Assembly (NCBI RefSeq): GCF_907165195.1
Contig: NZ_OU015584.1
Location: 3,234,978 to 3,298,977 of the forward strand
Source: Parvicella tangerina
GTDB taxonomy: Bacteria; Bacteroidota; Bacteroidia; Flavobacteriales_D; Parvicellaceae
Direction of reading: 5' to 3'
Length of the DNA: 64,000 bases
In this document: positions 27,801 to 35,572 of the stretch, one piece after another
How the letters are laid out: the number at the start of each line of letters is the position of its first letter
How positions within the stretch are numbered: the first letter of the stretch is position 1
Made by a program: the position numbers and the translations under genes
Notes under the pieces: model-generated
Told to the model about the DNA's origin: nothing
The model's input: the letters and a program-made list of their open reading frames with translations, nothing else
Databases searched by the model: none

Positions 27801-30038
27801 GTTGAAGATGCAATTGGTTGTCAAGCAACTGGAACTATTACGCTTACTGACCTTGGCGGACCAACCATTGATAACATTAACAGTAACGATATTTCATGTA
27901 ACGCAGCCTGTGATGGTGACATTTCTATCTCTGCAACAGGAGCTACTCAATTTAGCATTGATAATGGGGCTAACTTTGTTGCTAATAATACCTTCAATAG
28001 TTTATGCGCTGGAACCTACGACATTGTTGTTGAAGATGCCCTCGGTTGTTCTGTATCTGGCAGTGTTACCTTAACCGAACCTACGGCACTCACCCACTCA
28101 ACGACACAGGTTGATCTGCTGTGTGCTAATGATTGCAATGGGGAGATTGATATTACCGAAGACGGAGGTACAGGACCATATCAGTATAGCATTGATAACG
28201 GTGCAACTAATCAGGGAACTGGTCTCTTTCAAAACCTGTGTGTAGGAACCTATGATATTTTAGTTACTGATGCCAGTGGATGTACTTCTACTTCTCAGGT
28301 TACCTTAACAGAGCCAGCGCCTCTAAGCGTAACGATTGGTATCACTGATGCAACCTGCTATGGTCAGTGCGATGGTATGATGAACTCTATTCCTACTGGA
28401 GGTACAGGGCCAGGAACTTACAACTACAGTTGGACGCCAGCTGTTGGTGGTAATGTTCCATTAGTTACTAACCTTTGTGCAGGAGCCTATGATCTGTCCA
28501 TCACAGATGGCAATGGTTGTGTCTTAGACACTAACGGAATTGTTGTTGGAGCTCCTCAGGCGGTTACCATTGACAATGTGGCAACAGTAGATGAAACGTG
28601 TGGTGGTGATTGTGATGGTAGTTTAACCATTAACTCAACAGGAGCTACTGAATGGAGTCTTGATGGCATAACTTATGGAGCGAATAATACTTTTAACAAC
28701 TTGTGCGCAGGTACATATACGGTTTATGCACAGGATGTAAATGGGTGTTCTGCCAATGATCAGGTTACTATTCAAGGACCTCCACCAGTGGAAGTAGTAG
28801 CTAATGGTTCTACTACAATTTGTATTGGTCAAAGCACAACACTTACCTCTCTTGCCTCAGGTGGTGTTGGAGGATATACTTATGCCTGGGATAATGGAGG
28901 TAACACACAAGATATTAATGTTACTCCAGCAGGTTCGCAAGCTTATTGTGTTGTCGCAACTGATGCGAATGGTTGTAACTCACCAGCTTCTTGTGTCAAT
29001 GTGAACCTGAACCCACCTTTAAGTGTGGTTGCACTGTCAGATCAATCCATCTGTGAAGGGGATGATGCCCAGATCAATGCAATTGGAAGTGGAGGTAACG
29101 GAGGTCCGTATACCTACACTTGGGATCAAGGCATTGGCACTGGCCAAAATCAAACGGTATCACCAGCATTTACCACTATTTATACGGTTAGTGTATCTGA
29201 TGGATGTACAACTCCAAATGCAACAGCTAACGTTACAATCACAGTAAACACCATCCCTAATGTGTCTTTCAACGCTGATAACTTAGACGGATGTGCACCT
29301 GTAGATGTCAACTTTACAGAAACAAATGTCCCAGCAGGATCAAGCTGTTTGTGGTCGTTTGGTGATGGTGGTGCAAGCACTGATTGCAGCAACGTAAATT
29401 ATTCTTTTGAAAATCCTGGGTGTTGGGATGTGACATTGCAAGTAACGACTCCTGAAGGATGTCAGACGTCCAGCACGATTACAGATTACATTTGTGTATA
29501 TGATTATCCTGATCCAGACTTTGTATTTGGACCACAACCTACAACGATCCTTGAGCCTACCATTAATTTTACCAATTTAACATCTGGGGCTACCACCTAC
29601 ACATGGACCTTTGATACAGCAGGTAATCAAGATCAGAGTACAGCAACGAATCCAAGCTACGCTTTTGGAGATGTTGGAACCTTTGAGGTTTGTTTGGATG
29701 CAGTAAGCGCAGAAGGGTGCCCTGCACAGGCATGTGATAGCGTAATTATTTCTGAAGAGTTTATCGTTTATGTTCCAAATGCATTTACACCAGATGGTGA
29801 CGAAGTAAATAATGAGTTTGTTCCAATTATTAGTGGAATTATTCCTGACTCTTATGAATTTATGGTATTCAACCGATGGGGAGAGCTTATCTTCCAAACA
29901 CAAATCGTTGGAGATGGTTGGGACGGTACTTATAAGAATGTAATGTCTCAGGAAGACGTTTACGTTTGGAAACTAAAAGTTGAAGATCAAGTAGGGGAAT
30001 CCCATGAATACATTGGGCACGTAACCTTGATCAAATAG
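24879..30038 (+). CDS. Giant T9SS type B-sorted surface protein with SprB-like repeats and a PKD domain
   Basis: This 1719-residue protein has a signal peptide ending in SVSA, a domain resembling the P/proprotein-convertase beta-sandwich (about residues 140-300), several cysteine-rich repeat segments (about 400-600), SprB-type repeats (about 920-1330), a PKD domain (about 1462-1545 with CLWSFGDGG) and a C-terminal gliding-motility-associated tail (about 1630-1719, starting VPNAFTPDGDEVNNEF and containing FNRWGELIF). The SprB repeats follow the pattern C-x-G-x-C-D-G-x-I-x-I ... YSIDNG ... LCAGTYDIVVEDALGC. Such proteins are exported by type IX secretion and act as adhesins or gliding tracks; motility itself cannot be judged here. 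Its last 8 bases overlap the convergent methyltransferase gene. Confidence 0.93.
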   Translation: MKQLIYIFLLVVGSLVSVSAQLTGNGADNSVSTSYTNGASNDQIYIYCSTPSNPVTGSLTATPPSGTAPFSFSWYEYDSGGNGWAAMSTSVGNTSTVNNLANGGYLVAIQDAGGNPVGCYRAWVFINETTVDAGAPVNGCTPFSLTATPDAVANFVYYNPPPDPLLIDANTEITVCFDAIHTYVSDLGFFLVSPAGNVVELSPNPGATGNSGGSVCNSGDNVNGLCFTTNPAGNFDPCTEAAPYSGTFDSYGETPTPIDWSPIYGEEASQGGWAVQIYDCIGADVGYMSGADISFSGTGTCGPINVSYNSGAISSDINDNSCDAASASIFQVPQNPSVTTPITLNNSISNISWSTGDNTATTSINPAPSGSQMYYVTVTDNFGCTATDSVLFTNTCVCNIDYFEANIGAPDCGGTNTFDITGEVQYSNAPTSGDLIIENCSGDQVVYSYPFPASPINYTISGIPADGTPNCDVTVYFTDDAACTQVVGPYTEPQCVCAFTYIDVNIGLCDPNTNDFEITGTVEFDSPPTSGNLVIEDCNGNTVSYPVGTISSPWNYTLSGINSDGTTNCSITATFDADPTCTVTSPQYDNPASCACAADVGTFNATINGSGTTTTPYMLCFNDEMTITSDNNLNPPEDFSPISDGTGTPINYNPGIAYAVFECPPTVTVPDDITTDPCLVGFIFPTTGNDFSDLNDLGDVPWAGNYTNQTVYYVPITTYGDNANGNYYAISINGGDWCYDMGNTYSVQYLPEITYTETPDCQNGSVAITINGGSPELNGTDFTASNLLPASASFSNTTTGNGGDIVITGLQDGDMYSFDVVDENGCPVAVSGGPFVGLPTADAGADDDVCSLTYTLAATPSIGTGTWTGPAGAVFSNANSATSDVTVPAAGSYTFTWTEDNGGGCTDSDDVTVQFSNLQYAEVVNDPTCGNADGDITLNASNGITAYTYSIDNGANTQGTGSFAGLASGTYDILVEDAIGCQATGTITLTDLGGPTIDNINSNDISCNAACDGDISISATGATQFSIDNGANFVANNTFNSLCAGTYDIVVEDALGCSVSGSVTLTEPTALTHSTTQVDLLCANDCNGEIDITEDGGTGPYQYSIDNGATNQGTGLFQNLCVGTYDILVTDASGCTSTSQVTLTEPAPLSVTIGITDATCYGQCDGMMNSIPTGGTGPGTYNYSWTPAVGGNVPLVTNLCAGAYDLSITDGNGCVLDTNGIVVGAPQAVTIDNVATVDETCGGDCDGSLTINSTGATEWSLDGITYGANNTFNNLCAGTYTVYAQDVNGCSANDQVTIQGPPPVEVVANGSTTICIGQSTTLTSLASGGVGGYTYAWDNGGNTQDINVTPAGSQAYCVVATDANGCNSPASCVNVNLNPPLSVVALSDQSICEGDDAQINAIGSGGNGGPYTYTWDQGIGTGQNQTVSPAFTTIYTVSVSDGCTTPNATANVTITVNTIPNVSFNADNLDGCAPVDVNFTETNVPAGSSCLWSFGDGGASTDCSNVNYSFENPGCWDVTLQVTTPEGCQTSSTITDYICVYDYPDPDFVFGPQPTTILEPTINFTNLTSGATTYTWTFDTAGNQDQSTATNPSYAFGDVGTFEVCLDAVSAEGCPAQACDSVIISEEFIVYVPNAFTPDGDEVNNEFVPIISGIIPDSYEFMVFNRWGELIFQTQIVGDGWDGTYKNVMSQEDVYVWKLKVEDQVGESHEYIGHVTLIK

Positions 30039-30858
30039 TTTTAAGGTAAACGATCTTTCCAGCTTTCGCAATGAAAGGGATAATTGACCCAAATTGATGA
30101 CTTAAAGGCACTCTTCGGAGTGCTTTTTTGTGCTTTAGAAAATAGCTATCCTTGTGGTGTCTAATTTTATCCGACCACTTTTCAAAGTCCTTGCCCGTGT
30201 ATACTCCCCAAGGATTTTCAAACTTTCTTGCACCTGTTCGCAAAACATCTGGATGAGGTCGTAGCAAAGCAAACTTCGAGTAGACTTCCATAACAATGTG
30301 CGCACTTACTATTTTATTGGCGATTTTGTTGATGATCTCTTGAACCTGTTCTTTTGAGAAATACATAAAAAGACCTTCGGCAATAAAAAGGACCTCCTGG
30401 CCTTTTATACCTTGAATTTTATTCAGCCATTCATCTTCAAAAATACTATCAGTCCAATAGGCGTGTTGTTCTGTCTCTTGATAGAAGTTTTCCCAGGCTT
30501 TCTTGACAGGAGGCAAGTCTATTTCAATCCAGACGAGATCCTCATCCAACTTACGCATCCGTTCATATCGGGTACATAGTCCCGCTCCTAAGTTGACTAC
30601 CACAGGATGATCAGTTGATTCGATATAAGAGGAGACGAAAGCATCTATTTCTAGCGACCTCCAGATCATAAGACCTTGAGATTCTTTGGACAAGGCTTTC
30701 CACCATTTGTTCAACTCAGGCCTAAGCTCAACCGCTTTATTAGCAATTTCCAAGGCCTTAAGATCAGTAATCTGTGAGTTGCTTCGCTTTGTTTCGATCG
30801 CCTTTCCAAACAACGGAATCCAAAGTGTTTCAGAGACACTTTTCAGATCAAGACTCAT
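30031..30858 (-). CDS. Class I SAM-dependent methyltransferase, leucine carboxyl methyltransferase-like
   Basis: The 275-residue protein resembles the LCMT/PPM family. Visible parts are the SAM-binding strand PVVVNLGAGLCTRYERM near residue 84, an acidic second motif LVWIEIDLPPVKKA near 105 and EVLFIAEGLFMYFSKEQVQ near 150. Bacterial members of this family methylate carboxyl groups of small molecules or polyketide and peptide products; the substrate is unknown. It is separated by 10 bases from the upstream esterase gene on the same strand, so they are probably co-transcribed. Its final codons hold the terminator hairpin of the opposite gene, with the protein segment HKKALRRVPL. Confidence 0.85.
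   Translation of the reverse strand: MSLDLKSVSETLWIPLFGKAIETKRSNSQITDLKALEIANKAVELRPELNKWWKALSKESQGLMIWRSLEIDAFVSSYIESTDHPVVVNLGAGLCTRYERMRKLDEDLVWIEIDLPPVKKAWENFYQETEQHAYWTDSIFEDEWLNKIQGIKGQEVLFIAEGLFMYFSKEQVQEIINKIANKIVSAHIVMEVYSKFALLRPHPDVLRTGARKFENPWGVYTGKDFEKWSDKIRHHKDSYFLKHKKALRRVPLSHQFGSIIPFIAKAGKIVYLKTI
30104..30129 (+). terminator. Intrinsic terminator for the giant surface protein, inside the opposite gene
   Basis: Stem GCACTC (30108-30113) and GAGTGC (30118-30123) closes a TTCG tetraloop, with A residues before and a run of T after it. It lies 70 bases past the plus-strand stop but within the coding part of the convergent methyltransferase. Confidence 0.7.
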
Positions 30859-30868
30859 GAAGTTATGA

Positions 30869-31990
30869 TTAATGTTGAAGGACTACTTTTTGTGTGGTGC
30901 TGAGCCCTTTTAAATTATCTACGACCTTTATAAAATACGTTCCACTCGGCAAGTCTCCAAGATCTAGGGACTCAGTCAGCGCATTTGCTTTCTGGTTAAT
31001 TAACTCATTCCCTAAAAGGTCATACAACTTAATGGAAGCGTTATTTATTTCAGTCAGCTCAAGCTGCAACATTGCATTGGTTGGGTTTGGATAAACCGAA
31101 AAACTAGGTGTTTCCACCTCATCAACAGAAACGCTTTCGAAAGAATGCTTCATAAAAAACTTCCATATCTCAGTGGTGTAAAAAATATCATTAGCAGGTG
31201 TAAGCCATACGTGTTCAGCGCTATCTACTCGAAATAACTCCACTTCAGCACCATCATCGCAAGAGGAATAAAGCGAATGCGTTACGGTCAGTCCATCGCT
31301 CATGATATCCGGTAATGCTGTAACAGTTGGCGTTCCTCCGCAATTGTTATTCGTTGCCCAAAACGTGGCTAAATCTTCTGCATCATTACCGTATAAGTTT
31401 CCTTCATAATAGACGGTTGAGTCTCCTGTTCCATGAAAATGACATGCGGGAACTGCCCTTCCGGGTGTACAGTTAAGAGCTCCACCAATAGTACCTGCTA
31501 CAGAAGCAATTGCTGCAATGCGATCGTTCATTTCACACCCCAATCGATTGGTCATAAACCCTCCCATAGAAAAACCACAAGAGAACACCTTTGATTGATC
31601 AATGTTATAGTCAGCTATCAAAGTGTCTAAAATCGCTCCAAAAAAGCCAATATCATCTACGGAGCCGTTGAGCGTGTAACCTAAATAACTAGCGCCAGAA
31701 TTCCATGCAGAAGACCCAATCAATGGATCTACAATTGCCTGTGGTGTAATTACAATAAAGTTAGCCGTGTCAGCAACGTAGTTCATTCCGATTCCTGTAA
31801 AGTTGTTCATGTTATCTCCTAGACCATGCAAGCAGAAGACTACAGGAACAGCCGAAGAGCCATCATAGGAAGCTGGAACATACTTAATGTACTCACGAGT
31901 GAGTCCGTCCCATGTAAAAGAATGCGTGGTTTGTTGTGAAAACGTGTTTAGCGCAAGCACTAAAGACAAGAGGGTAAATAATTGTTTCAT
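30869..31990 (-). CDS. Secreted PHB-depolymerase/feruloyl-esterase-like hydrolase with T9SS type A tail
   Basis: The 373-residue alpha/beta hydrolase has a signal peptide (MKQLFTLLSLVLALNTFSQ), an oxyanion segment VFCLHGLGDNMNNF near residue 50 and the nucleophile motif SCGFSMGGF (Ser near residue 142). A late His in DSAEHVWLTP near residue 260 completes a likely triad. The last 75 residues are a Por-type sorting domain (SVYPNPTNAMLQLEL ... GTYFIKV), so export goes through type IX secretion. Family members cleave polyhydroxybutyrate, feruloyl or acetyl esters; which applies cannot be told. The ATG at 31990 begins the signal peptide; one 27 bases upstream overlaps the -7 box. Confidence 0.87.
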   Translation of the reverse strand: MKQLFTLLSLVLALNTFSQQTTHSFTWDGLTREYIKYVPASYDGSSAVPVVFCLHGLGDNMNNFTGIGMNYVADTANFIVITPQAIVDPLIGSSAWNSGASYLGYTLNGSVDDIGFFGAILDTLIADYNIDQSKVFSCGFSMGGFMTNRLGCEMNDRIAAIASVAGTIGGALNCTPGRAVPACHFHGTGDSTVYYEGNLYGNDAEDLATFWATNNNCGGTPTVTALPDIMSDGLTVTHSLYSSCDDGAEVELFRVDSAEHVWLTPANDIFYTTEIWKFFMKHSFESVSVDEVETPSFSVYPNPTNAMLQLELTEINNASIKLYDLLGNELINQKANALTESLDLGDLPSGTYFIKVVDNLKGLSTTQKVVLQH

Positions 31991-32006
31991 CGGATTATAA
32001 TTTACC

Positions 32007-32014
32007 CAAATATA
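32007..32014 (-). promoter_or_regulatory. -7 box of the esterase-methyltransferase pair
   Basis: On the minus strand TATATTTG (complement of 32007-32014) matches TAnnTTTG and lies 16 bases before the ATG at 31990. Confidence 0.45.
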
Positions 32015-32037
32015 CAATTTCTTCCTGTATAAAAGAT

Positions 32038-32064
32038 GAAAGCCCTCCGAAACGGAGAGCTTTC
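32038..32064 (-). terminator. Probable hairpin terminator after the glucosaminidase gene
   Basis: GAAAGC-C-CTCCG (32038-32049) pairs with CGGAG-A-GCTTTC (32053-32064) around an AAA loop, with one internal mismatch. A modest T-rich stretch follows on the minus strand. It lies about 80 bases after the glucosaminidase stop. Confidence 0.55.
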
Positions 32065-32145
32065 AACAACAAACAAACAAAAACAAACCACACTAATCAA
32101 CCACCACTTCTTAAATACGTTAAATCAAGATAAAAGGTTGTCTGA

Positions 32146-33096
32146 CTACCTCAGGTTAATCTGCTGGCCTTCTTCAAGACTCTTGCCAAACATTCCTTCA
32201 TTACGCTTATACAGTTTTTTTAGCTTCACACCATATTGTTGAGCAATATCATTCATGGTCTCACCTTTTTTAGCAATATGGTATTTCTCTTTCGCTTTAT
32301 TCTTTTTCGGCTGAAGGTAGATGATATCGCCTGGTAGTAGCACGTCCTCTTTGGTTAAGTCGTTATACTTATATAACTGCCATAGCCCAAGATCAAATTC
32401 CTTCGCAATCTTATAATACGTATCACCAGTCTTAACAGTTACAAACTTAATTTTGTTTTTTGACACTTCTATCATGTGCACATTAACCATAGATGAAGCT
32501 TCAATTTCAAGCAGCTCAGTCATCCCTGGGGTCGAAGCTAGTTCTGGGTCCTTCGGTTCAAATGAATCCTGCATTTTATCATACTTATACAATTCATGTT
32601 GTTCAATCAGTTTGATCAGCAAATCAGGATATTTTGGGTTAGTTGCATAACCAGCTTTTTTCAACCCCTTTGCCCATGACTTGTAATCCGTAACATCATA
32701 CTCATATAGAAATTGATACCTGCTTTTCTGAAGAAAAACCGAATGATCTTCGAACGACTCGTGGGCAGTTAAATATTTTCTAAAACAATCATCTTTGTGA
32801 TCATCATCCTTATTAATTGTCTCTCCTGTCCAACCATGACACTTGATGCCGAAATGGTTATTCGCGTATCTCGCCAATTCAGAATTTCCGTTTGCACTTT
32901 CCAGAATTCCCTGTGCTAGAGTGATTGATGCAGGAATATTATACTCTACCATCTGGCGAATAGCTTCATCCTTCCACATCTCTATGTATTCATTTCTTGA
33001 GATCACGCGCTCTGAAGGTTGTGCCCAAGTATTTAATGAATAGTAAAATACTGCTGTAAATAAAAGAAGATATCTTTTAAATCCTTTCGTTGACAT
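32146..33096 (-). CDS. Secreted glucosaminidase (peptidoglycan hydrolase) with two LysM domains
   Basis: The 316-residue protein should cut peptidoglycan glycan strands. It has an N-terminal signal (about residues 1-25), a glucosaminidase domain (about 35-180) with PASITLAQGILESANGNSEL near residue 56, including the catalytic Glu, and HFGIKCHGW near 82, then two LysM domains (about 217-262 with TYYKIAKEFDLGLWQLYKYN; about 270-315 with TMNDIAQQYGVKLKKLYKRN) that bind the cell wall. This arrangement is common in Bacteroidota. It lies between the esterase and OmpA-family genes on the same strand, with 76 bases to the OmpA gene, so transcription may be independent. Confidence 0.93.
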   Translation of the reverse strand: MSTKGFKRYLLLFTAVFYYSLNTWAQPSERVISRNEYIEMWKDEAIRQMVEYNIPASITLAQGILESANGNSELARYANNHFGIKCHGWTGETINKDDDHKDDCFRKYLTAHESFEDHSVFLQKSRYQFLYEYDVTDYKSWAKGLKKAGYATNPKYPDLLIKLIEQHELYKYDKMQDSFEPKDPELASTPGMTELLEIEASSMVNVHMIEVSKNKIKFVTVKTGDTYYKIAKEFDLGLWQLYKYNDLTKEDVLLPGDIIYLQPKKNKAKEKYHIAKKGETMNDIAQQYGVKLKKLYKRNEGMFGKSLEEGQQINLR

Positions 33097-33172
33097 TGTA
33101 TTGTTTTTGTTGTTTGCGAGGTCTGTTACGCAAGGTTATTAACAATGGTTACGAAAAATGTTAAAAACTTTT

Positions 33173-34231
33173 TTATTTTTCAAAAAGATGAATGACCACT
33201 CGTCTGTTTCTAGCCCTATTTGCACTTGAATCATTCGCAACCATGGGCTTATCTTCACCGTAGCCAACGGTATTGATCGTGTTAGGCACTTTTTGATATT
33301 CAAAGAATGACTTTACAAACAAGGCTCTTTCTTGAGACAATTGAAGATTATCTTGACTACTACCAACATCATCTGTGTGTCCCTCGATCACCACTTCCAT
33401 CATAGGGTTCTCTTTGAGATACTGGATCAGATCACTAAATTGTTCAAACTCCTCCTCACTACTACTGAAATCACCAGAGTCAAAATTAATGTTCTCAAAT
33501 ACTAAAGTTTTGACTGGCTTTCCCTGCATTGGGCTTTGAACAGGTATCAGGGAGAGGTTATCAACGATGTAATAGGCATCTCGATATCCGGTCTTCTTAC
33601 TAAATGCTATACGATCCTGATATTTCCGATACAACAGATCTGTTTCAGCAAGAAAACACCCCAGATGTAAAAATTTCTCACCGCCTTTAGCCGTGTAATT
33701 CACCTTAATCGTGCTCCAAACATCATTCAGATCTAAAAACTTTTCTCCTTTAATAGCAATATCTGAAGGCACAACCATCTCCATGAGTAAGGTCTCTGGT
33801 TTAGCGCTATCCTTTGTAAAAACAACTCCCAACTCATTCAAGTAATACAACGCCATTTTTGGTTGCGTGAGACTAATTGAGAACTGATAAACCTCTCCTG
33901 CCTTTAAAGGCTCATTTAGTCGGGTTGAAATATACTCTCTGTAATGATCGTAGGGATTATACCCTACCAAACCTGCATAAGAATTCCCTTCGAACGGAAC
34001 TACATTTATAATGTAGCTTTTTGGATTAGAATACGCATCTTCAGCTGCACATGTACTGATTAAATCTGGCGTAGTTCTGGTTCCATGCGTTCCAAACCAA
34101 CCTGAAGGATAAAACTCTCCCAATGTCTGAGGACACTGATCCATCTCCTCAAAACCGCCATTGACGATCAAGTTCTGAGACCAACTCTTTACTGCAACTA
34201 AAACTATAAGTACTACTAATAATTTCTTCAT
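33173..34231 (-). CDS. OmpA-family outer-membrane/peptidoglycan-linking protein
   Basis: The 352-residue protein has a signal peptide (MKKLLVVLIVLVAVKSWSQ), an N-terminal beta-sandwich region (about residues 20-225; it opens NLIVNGGFEEMDQCPQ, like carbohydrate-binding sandwich domains) and a C-terminal OmpA domain (about 240-350). The OmpA domain shows EGHTDDVGSSQDNLQLSQER near residue 290 and NRARNRRVVIHL at the end, residues that bind diaminopimelate in peptidoglycan. There is no eight-stranded barrel, so it is likely a periplasmic or outer-leaflet protein tied to the wall. It is followed on its strand by the LysM glucosaminidase, a sensible functional neighbour. Confidence 0.9.
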   Translation of the reverse strand: MKKLLVVLIVLVAVKSWSQNLIVNGGFEEMDQCPQTLGEFYPSGWFGTHGTRTTPDLISTCAAEDAYSNPKSYIINVVPFEGNSYAGLVGYNPYDHYREYISTRLNEPLKAGEVYQFSISLTQPKMALYYLNELGVVFTKDSAKPETLLMEMVVPSDIAIKGEKFLDLNDVWSTIKVNYTAKGGEKFLHLGCFLAETDLLYRKYQDRIAFSKKTGYRDAYYIVDNLSLIPVQSPMQGKPVKTLVFENINFDSGDFSSSEEEFEQFSDLIQYLKENPMMEVVIEGHTDDVGSSQDNLQLSQERALFVKSFFEYQKVPNTINTVGYGEDKPMVANDSSANRARNRRVVIHLFEK

Positions 34232-34338
34232 GGTGAACTACACCATAACGTAAAAACTTTGCAAAAGGATACAACAGAAAAGTTGAAAGTTTAATAATTG
34301 GTCTTTATTAACGTCAAGTGTTTAAAATCAGGTTCTTC

Positions 34339-34375
34339 CTCCGTTCCGAAGTTTCGGAATCGGAGTCAGCATGAC
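34339..34375. repeat. REP-like palindrome with GTCATGCTGA tail
   Basis: CTCCG-TTCCGAA (34339-34350) pairs with TTCGGAA-T-CGGAG (34353-34365), leaving a minimal loop, and is followed by TCAGCATGAC (34366-34375). Read on the minus strand this is GTCATGCTGA joined to a hairpin, the layout of dispersed intergenic palindromes in many bacteria. It sits in the 285-base gap between the divergent genes ending the OmpA gene start at 34231 and beginning at 34517; the rest of this gap is AT-rich with nothing else recognised. Confidence 0.5.
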
Positions 34376-34516
34376 AACCTATAATTTTTTGAACGAGTCG
34401 CCCAACCACTTGGAAAAAATCTCCTTAAGCGGAATTAAGCTTTTCGGAAAAACTTTTGGAATTGCGTGTATAAATACTTAATATATAAATAGTTAAACTT
34501 AAAAAACAAATATTCT

Positions 34517-35011
34517 ATGCAATATCCAAAAACATTGTCTCTAATTTTAGGCTTAGCCGCTACATCTTTGATGATTGGTCAAAATTACGCTCCAATCAAG
34601 GATGTATCTACACTCAAAAAGCACGAAATAGTGTTATCGAAAACATTTCCAAGCAAATTTGAACACCTGAAAATAAAGAATGTCTATAAGATTAATGACA
34701 AACATACGGCAGTGGGCTATCTAGAAGATGAGACGTACCACGAAGTTGTTGTAAACAACAATAAGGAAGAAATGTTATTAGTGGCTAATTCCGTTGAGGT
34801 GACAACTAAGGAAGTTCCAGGTATTATTCAGCAAAATTGGAAAGAATCCTTTGGCAAGAAATGGAAAATGGACAAGGTACTTTATTCAAAAACACCCTAT
34901 GGAGAGGATTTCTATACTGTAGTAATGTACCAAACTAATAAAGACAATTCAAAAGAATGGAATCGTGAACATTACGATGAATACGGTAAGGAACACCGTG
35001 TGGCATTTTAA
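34517..35011 (+). CDS. Small exported protein of unknown function
   Basis: The 164-residue product has a signal peptide (MQYPKTLSLILGLAATSLMI, cleavage near GQNYA). The mature domain of about 140 residues mixes strands and helices and contains TFPSKFEHLKIKNVYKI and VPGIIQQNWKESFGKKWKMD; the spacing of a short helix, then strands, faintly recalls PepSY-like domains, but this is not secure. It stands alone, after a 285-base gap and convergent with the DUF1801 gene, 24 bases away. Its upstream region is very AT-rich without a clear TAnnTTTG box. Confidence 0.65.
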   Translation: MQYPKTLSLILGLAATSLMIGQNYAPIKDVSTLKKHEIVLSKTFPSKFEHLKIKNVYKINDKHTAVGYLEDETYHEVVVNNNKEEMLLVANSVEVTTKEVPGIIQQNWKESFGKKWKMDKVLYSKTPYGEDFYTVVMYQTNKDNSKEWNREHYDEYGKEHRVAF

Positions 35012-35035
35012 CAAATCCAGCCAAGAAGTATGCTT

Positions 35036-35491
35036 TTATCGCTTAAGGTTATTCTCATACAGGTCAATCCATTCCTCAGGCGACATTTTTTGAATAAGTT
35101 CACCAAGTAGGTCATAAGGAATATCATCCATGCGCTTAAAACGAATACAGCTTTTACCCATATCTAGCTTGTACTTTGAATGTTTGTAATACTCATCCAC
35201 AAACCAATCATACAATTCCTTGTTTGCATAGATCCCCATGTGATAAAAGCCAATAAAGTTCTTTTGAGAGGCAATACTCAAAAACGGCAAGGGGAGTTTT
35301 GGATCACAATGGTAACCCTCTGGATAAACACTATGCGGTACTACATAACCAATCATACCATACGAAAGTTCTTCTTGAAAGCCATCTGGAAGATTCTTCA
35401 AAATGACCTCCCTCAACTTATTCATATAAGGCTTTCTTTCTTCCGGAATATTCTCCAGATACTCTTGAACGGTCGCAGCTTCAACACGCAT
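35036..35491 (-). CDS. DUF1801-domain protein
   Basis: The 151-residue protein fits the DUF1801 (YdhG-like) family: TVQEYLENIPEERKPYMNKL at the N-terminus, then EELSYGMIGYVVP near residue 40, FLSIASQKNFIGFYHMGIY near 71 and a conserved MGKSCIRFKRMDDIPYDLL near 110. Structures in this family are small alpha/beta domains and some members were proposed to bind iron; activity is not established. It lies downstream of the acyl-CoA dehydrogenase gene on the same strand but is cut off from it by a strong terminator, so it has its own promoter. Confidence 0.85.
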   Translation of the reverse strand: MRVEAATVQEYLENIPEERKPYMNKLREVILKNLPDGFQEELSYGMIGYVVPHSVYPEGYHCDPKLPLPFLSIASQKNFIGFYHMGIYANKELYDWFVDEYYKHSKYKLDMGKSCIRFKRMDDIPYDLLGELIQKMSPEEWIDLYENNLKR

Positions 35492-35522
35492 AATCTTGTT
35501 TTTGGTTTCACTAAAGATACAA

Positions 35523-35555
35523 AAAAGGGTGGGACGTAAAAATACCCACCCTTTT
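35523..35555 (-). terminator. Intrinsic terminator after the acyl-CoA dehydrogenase gene
   Basis: An 11-bp stem, AAAAGGGTGGG (35523-35533) with CCCACCCTTTT (35545-35555), lies 17 bases after the stop; on the minus strand it ends in a run of T. Confidence 0.88.
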
Positions 35556-35572
35556 CACAAAGTCGTTTTTTC

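Noticed and set aside
27640-28870. DNA-level repeats that might be a tandem or CRISPR-like array
   Set aside because: They are in frame and follow SprB-type protein repeats; there are no regular spacers or identical units.
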